From contig VBDU01000080.1 in NCBI GenBank assembly GCA_005883625.1, positions 7,469 through 41,452 on the forward strand: a stretch of DNA of 33,984 nt. Direction: 5' to 3'. The stretch is from Chloroflexota bacterium (GTDB lineage: Bacteria > Chloroflexota > Limnocylindria > P2-11E). Numbering within the stretch: position 1 is the first letter of the stretch; every line of letters begins with the position of its first letter. A program made the translations under genes and the position numbers. The notes below the pieces were generated by a model. The model was not told where the DNA came from. It worked only from the letters and a program-made list of their open reading frames with translations, and ran no database searches. Shown one piece after another: positions 31,308 through 33,984 of the stretch.

Positions 31308-31553
31308 CTACGGTCTAGGCCGGCCGCTCGTATCGATCGCGGAGCCGGCGTCGGGCGGCGTCCCGCGACGGACGCTCTTCTTGCCGCGCGTGCGGTACGC
31401 GCGCCACGCCTTGCCGGCCGCGCTCTCGCCCCAGCTCGCGCCCTCGACGTACGCGTCGATGCGTGCGAGCAGCAGCGCGAGCACCGCGGCCGCGAGGGCG
31501 CGCCAGAGCGCGAAGAAGAGGACACGTGCACACCCCACGAGACAACAGCCCAC
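31308..31553 (-). CDS. Small membrane-associated hypothetical protein
   Basis: 81 residues: a hydrophobic segment at about 8-30 with several Cys at the N-terminus, then a basic, Ser- and Pro-containing tail. Not recognised. GTG start lies 3 bases after the LarA-like gene stop, implying co-translation. The reading is plausible by position but has no family support. Confidence 0.5.
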   Translation of the reverse strand: MGCCLVGCARVLFFALWRALAAAVLALLLARIDAYVEGASWGESAAGKAWRAYRTRGKKSVRRGTPPDAGSAIDTSGRPRP

Positions 31554-31556
31554 GTG

Positions 31557-32897
31557 CTAGCCGCTGACGCCGGACTCGACGACGGGAAGCGTGTGCAACG
31601 CGCGTGGGACGAGCAAGACCGATGCCCTCGCGGGCCGGCCGATGTGCTCGTACGCGATGTCGAGGGCCTCCTCGACGTCGACCGCGGCGCGAAGCTTCGC
31701 GAGCCGCACCACCTCCGGCGCCTCGGATGCGGCGACGATGACCGCGCAGTGCTGGAGCGTGAGCGCGACCATGACCGCGCGCTGCTCGCCCCCAGCGAAG
31801 TGGCGCCGGGCCTCCTCGACCACCGCCGCCGGTGATGCCGCACGCTCGAGCGCCGCGAGGAAGCGCTGCTCACCTGGGCCCTCACCGGCGCCCTCGGGAA
31901 GCTGCGCCGGGATGATGATCGCGCCGCCCTCGCGCACGACCGGCGTCGGCGCGAAGCGCAGATAGGTCGCGGCGCGCGACGCCTGGTAGAGGTTCACGTC
32001 CTTGGGGTACCCGACGCCGGCGATCGCGATGTCGTACTGCTTCGCGATCGGCCGCGTGTAGAGCGCCGCCGCCTTCGCGACGAGGTCGGCAAGCACGGCG
32101 TCGGGGTCACCCGCGGCGACGGCGACGACGCGTTCGCGGTCGTCGGTGACCACGTTGAGGCAGAAGCGCAGCCCCGCGCGGCGCGCGATCTCGCGCACGG
32201 TCTCGTGGAACGGATTGCCCTCGATCTTCCCGAGGCGGACGCCCGGGTCTTCGAGGAAGCGCATGCCGTGGGTCGCCGTGATCACGGGCTCGCCGCAGCA
32301 ACCGATCGCGACCGTCTTCCGGCCACCCGAGTACCCCGCGTACTGATGCGGCTCGACGATGCCCGTCGCGACGACGAGGTCGGCGTCCTTCACGAGCTTT
32401 TGCGTGAAGCCCGGCACGTCGTACGGTGGGATCGGCCCGAGGTCCGCCCACTTCGCCGGGTCGTTGCCGTCGGAATCGATCACCGCGACGCGGTCCACGA
32501 CGGAGCCGAGCTTGGAGCGCTTCTCCTCCTCGGTCGTGGCGCGATGGAGCCCGACAGCGACGATGACGGTGATCTCGGTGTCGGCGATCCCGCCCGCGTT
32601 CAGCTCCGCCAGCAGCGGCGGGACGAGGACGTCGTCGGGCGAGCCGCGAGTGAGGTCGGTGACCGCGATGACCGCACGGGCGCGTCCCCTGACGCGGCGG
32701 CGCGCGTCCGCGGCGAGCTCGCGGAGCGCGGGAGAGCCGAGCGGCGCGCCCAGCACCCGCCGCGTCTCGGCCGCGAGATCCGCCACAGGCACGACCGTCC
32801 CCGACTCGACGGTGTCGAGGTCGAAGTGCGGCTGGACGATGAAGTCGAGATCGCCGTGCCCGTACGGCACCGAGAGGTAGCGCGCCCGCTCCTGCAC
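31557..32897 (-). CDS. larA: LarA-like nickel-pincer racemase/epimerase family protein
   Basis: 446 residues. N-terminal LarA domain with VTDLTRGSPDD and VGLHRATTEEE, and the central PHQYAGYSGGRKTVAIG, whose Lys corresponds to the residue that anchors the nickel pincer cofactor, followed by THGMRF. LarA racemises lactate; relatives act on other 2-hydroxy acids. The cofactor genes larB, larC and larE are not in this window. GTG start at 32897. Which 2-hydroxy acid is used is unknown. Confidence 0.85.
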   Translation of the reverse strand: MQERARYLSVPYGHGDLDFIVQPHFDLDTVESGTVVPVADLAAETRRVLGAPLGSPALRELAADARRRVRGRARAVIAVTDLTRGSPDDVLVPPLLAELNAGGIADTEITVIVAVGLHRATTEEEKRSKLGSVVDRVAVIDSDGNDPAKWADLGPIPPYDVPGFTQKLVKDADLVVATGIVEPHQYAGYSGGRKTVAIGCCGEPVITATHGMRFLEDPGVRLGKIEGNPFHETVREIARRAGLRFCLNVVTDDRERVVAVAAGDPDAVLADLVAKAAALYTRPIAKQYDIAIAGVGYPKDVNLYQASRAATYLRFAPTPVVREGGAIIIPAQLPEGAGEGPGEQRFLAALERAASPAAVVEEARRHFAGGEQRAVMVALTLQHCAVIVAASEAPEVVRLAKLRAAVDVEEALDIAYEHIGRPARASVLLVPRALHTLPVVESGVSG

Positions 32898-32920
32898 GCG
32901 CTGAAGCCTACCGGGGGTTT

Positions 32921-32944
32921 CGAAGGGGGCCCGAGCCCGCTTCG
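32921..32944. other. Hairpin between the lmo0937-like gene and larA
   Basis: CGAAGGGGGC and GCCCGCTTCG pair over ten positions with one mismatch around CCGA. There is no T tract on either strand, so it could be an mRNA stability element or a poor terminator. Confidence 0.4.
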
Positions 32945-32948
32945 ATCC

Positions 32949-33143
32949 TCAGATCCCGAGCAGCCTCAGCACCACGAGGATCAGGACGATGACGAGCAGC
33001 AGGTGGACCCAGCTGCCGCCCGCCCACCAGGTCCCGTCGGTCGTCGCGACGGCCGGGCCGCGCGAGTAGAGCCGTCCGCGCCCGAAGTACCCGAGGAGCC
33101 AGAGAATGAGGAGAACGACGATGAGGAGCTCGAGCAGACCCAT
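32949..33143 (-). CDS. lmo0937-family small membrane protein
   Basis: 64 residues with two membrane segments (MGLLELLIVVLLILWLLGYF and, at the end, VHLLLVIVLILVVLRLLGI) joined by a Gly- and Arg-rich loop. This is the layout of the widespread lmo0937/DUF5670 family of unknown role. AAAGGAGG lies 4 bases before the ATG. Its start codon is back to back with the ligase ATG (CATATG). Confidence 0.8.
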   Translation of the reverse strand: MGLLELLIVVLLILWLLGYFGRGRLYSRGPAVATTDGTWWAGGSWVHLLLVIVLILVVLRLLGI

Positions 33144-33984
33144 ATGACCTCCTTTGCGGACTGGGTAAGCACGGCCGATGCCGTGCGCGGGACCCCCAAG
33201 AAGCTCGAGAAGCACGCCGCTCTCGCTCGCTACCTTGGCGGCTTGTCCGACCCCGAGCTCATCGCGGCGGCTCGGCTCTTCGCGGGCGCGCCCTTTCCCC
33301 GCCGGGACGAACGCGTCCTCGCGCTGGGCTGGGCGGCGCTGTCGGACGTCCTCCTCGAGCGCTCGCGCAAGGGCGGAAACGACATGGCGGCGTCGTACCA
33401 GCGGCATGCCGACCTGGGCGACGTGGCCGCGGAGCTCATCGACGCGAGCGCGCCGTCGGGTCCGCCGCTGCAGCTCGAGGACGTGGCGAAGGCATTCGAC
33501 GCGATCGCCGCCGCGCGGGGCGTCGCGCCCAAGCGCGAGGTCCTGCGCGATCTCCTCGCGCGCGCGACGGCCGATGAGGCGCGCTATCTGGTGAAGATCG
33601 TCTCGGGCGAAACGCGGATCGGCCTGCGCGAAGGGCTCCTCGAGGACGCGATCGCGCGCGCCTTCGGCCGCGATCGGGAGGCCGTCGGCCGCGCGCACAT
33701 GCTCACGGGCGACATCGGCGAGACCGCGCTGCGCGCGCGACACGACACGCTGGCGGAGCCGACGCTCGCGCACTTCCTGCCGATCGGCATGATGCTCGCG
33801 ACCCCGGTGCTCGACCTCGCGGAGATCGGCGAGCGGTTTCCACCGCCGTACGTCGTCGAGGACAAGTACGACGGCGTGCGTGCGCAGGTGCACAAGGCCG
33901 GGGACCGGGTCGAGCTCTACTCGCGGACTTTCGACCGCGTCACCGACCGGTTCCCTGAGCTCCTCGAGCCGCTCCGCGCCATCG
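33144..33984 (+). CDS. lig: ATP-dependent DNA ligase (3' end outside the window)
   Basis: 280 residues visible, open to the edge. An N-terminal DNA-binding domain (about 1-200, with LVKIVSGETRIGLREGLLE) is followed by the adenylation domain: motif I EDKYDGVRAQVH with the catalytic Lys, and motif III VELYSRTFDRVTDRFPEL. This is the archaeal/LigB-like architecture of an accessory ligase in bacteria, used in repair. ATG 33144 follows the divergent start directly, with no clear ribosome site, so the mRNA may be leaderless or start further upstream. Confidence 0.92.
   Translation, partial: MTSFADWVSTADAVRGTPKKLEKHAALARYLGGLSDPELIAAARLFAGAPFPRRDERVLALGWAALSDVLLERSRKGGNDMAASYQRHADLGDVAAELIDASAPSGPPLQLEDVAKAFDAIAAARGVAPKREVLRDLLARATADEARYLVKIVSGETRIGLREGLLEDAIARAFGRDREAVGRAHMLTGDIGETALRARHDTLAEPTLAHFLPIGMMLATPVLDLAEIGERFPPPYVVEDKYDGVRAQVHKAGDRVELYSRTFDRVTDRFPELLEPLRAI

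Noticed and set aside
31591..32880. Plus-strand frames across the LarA-like gene
   Set aside because: Shadows of a conserved minus-strand gene with family motifs throughout.

Overview
The window is a GC-rich, gene-dense bacterial chromosome segment. Codons end mostly in G or C, GTG starts are common, gaps are short, and many genes join by 4-base ATGA or GTGA overlaps. The mix of genes (full Ccm cytochrome c maturation set, YvcK, PiT with its DUF47 partner, HD-GYP, LarA, an ATP-dependent DNA ligase) fits an uncultured Chloroflexota-like lineage such as Limnocylindria or Dormibacterota. That placement is inference from gene content and style, not from a marker tree.

Layout. 1-5.1 kb: thioredoxin reductase fused to a cyclic-nucleotide-binding domain, an SGNH hydrolase, a DUF2269 membrane protein, an SDR protein and dxs. 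5.1-8 kb, all minus strand: VapC toxin with a decayed antitoxin, a CheY-like regulator, a DUF5667 protein coupled to an ECF sigma factor, and a lipoprotein cytochrome c. 8-14 kb, plus strand: ccmABCDEFGHI, with visible damage at the ccmE/ccmF junction and in ccmI. 14-15.2 kb: tRNA-His beside a two-motif LAGLIDADG protein and a small zinc-finger protein. 15.2-18.3 kb: two tandem FecR-domain paralogues. 18.4-21 kb: yvcK-argF-hypothetical operon. 21-23.5 kb: small membrane and hypothetical genes, an arsC remnant and an EamA transporter. 23.5-25.2 kb: DUF47-PiT phosphate operon behind a terminator-like leader. 25.2-28.5 kb: an exported subtilase with a C-terminal Trp-Glu pentad repeat, an HD-GYP protein and a 51-residue secreted peptide carrying the same motif. 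28.5-33.1 kb, minus strand: lmo0937-like protein, LarA-like protein, a small membrane protein, a frameshifted SEC-C protein, iron-type alcohol dehydrogenase, Nudix and HAD hydrolase. From 33.1 kb: an ATP-dependent DNA ligase running off the edge.

The best candidate for an undescribed system is the three-gene unit at 25.47-28.50 kb. Its first and last genes share a [VI][SAN]WE motif, including an identical 15-base DNA word, although one encodes a protease and the other a peptide of about 22 mature residues. Other notable points are a likely attenuator before the phosphate operon, a nearly symmetric bidirectional promoter between the SDR gene and dxs, and palindromes that supply the last codons of two unrelated genes. 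A cluster of frameshifts and microdeletions (antitoxin, ccmE/F, ccmI, fecR, arsC, SEC-C) is either real decay or a consensus problem that raw reads would settle.
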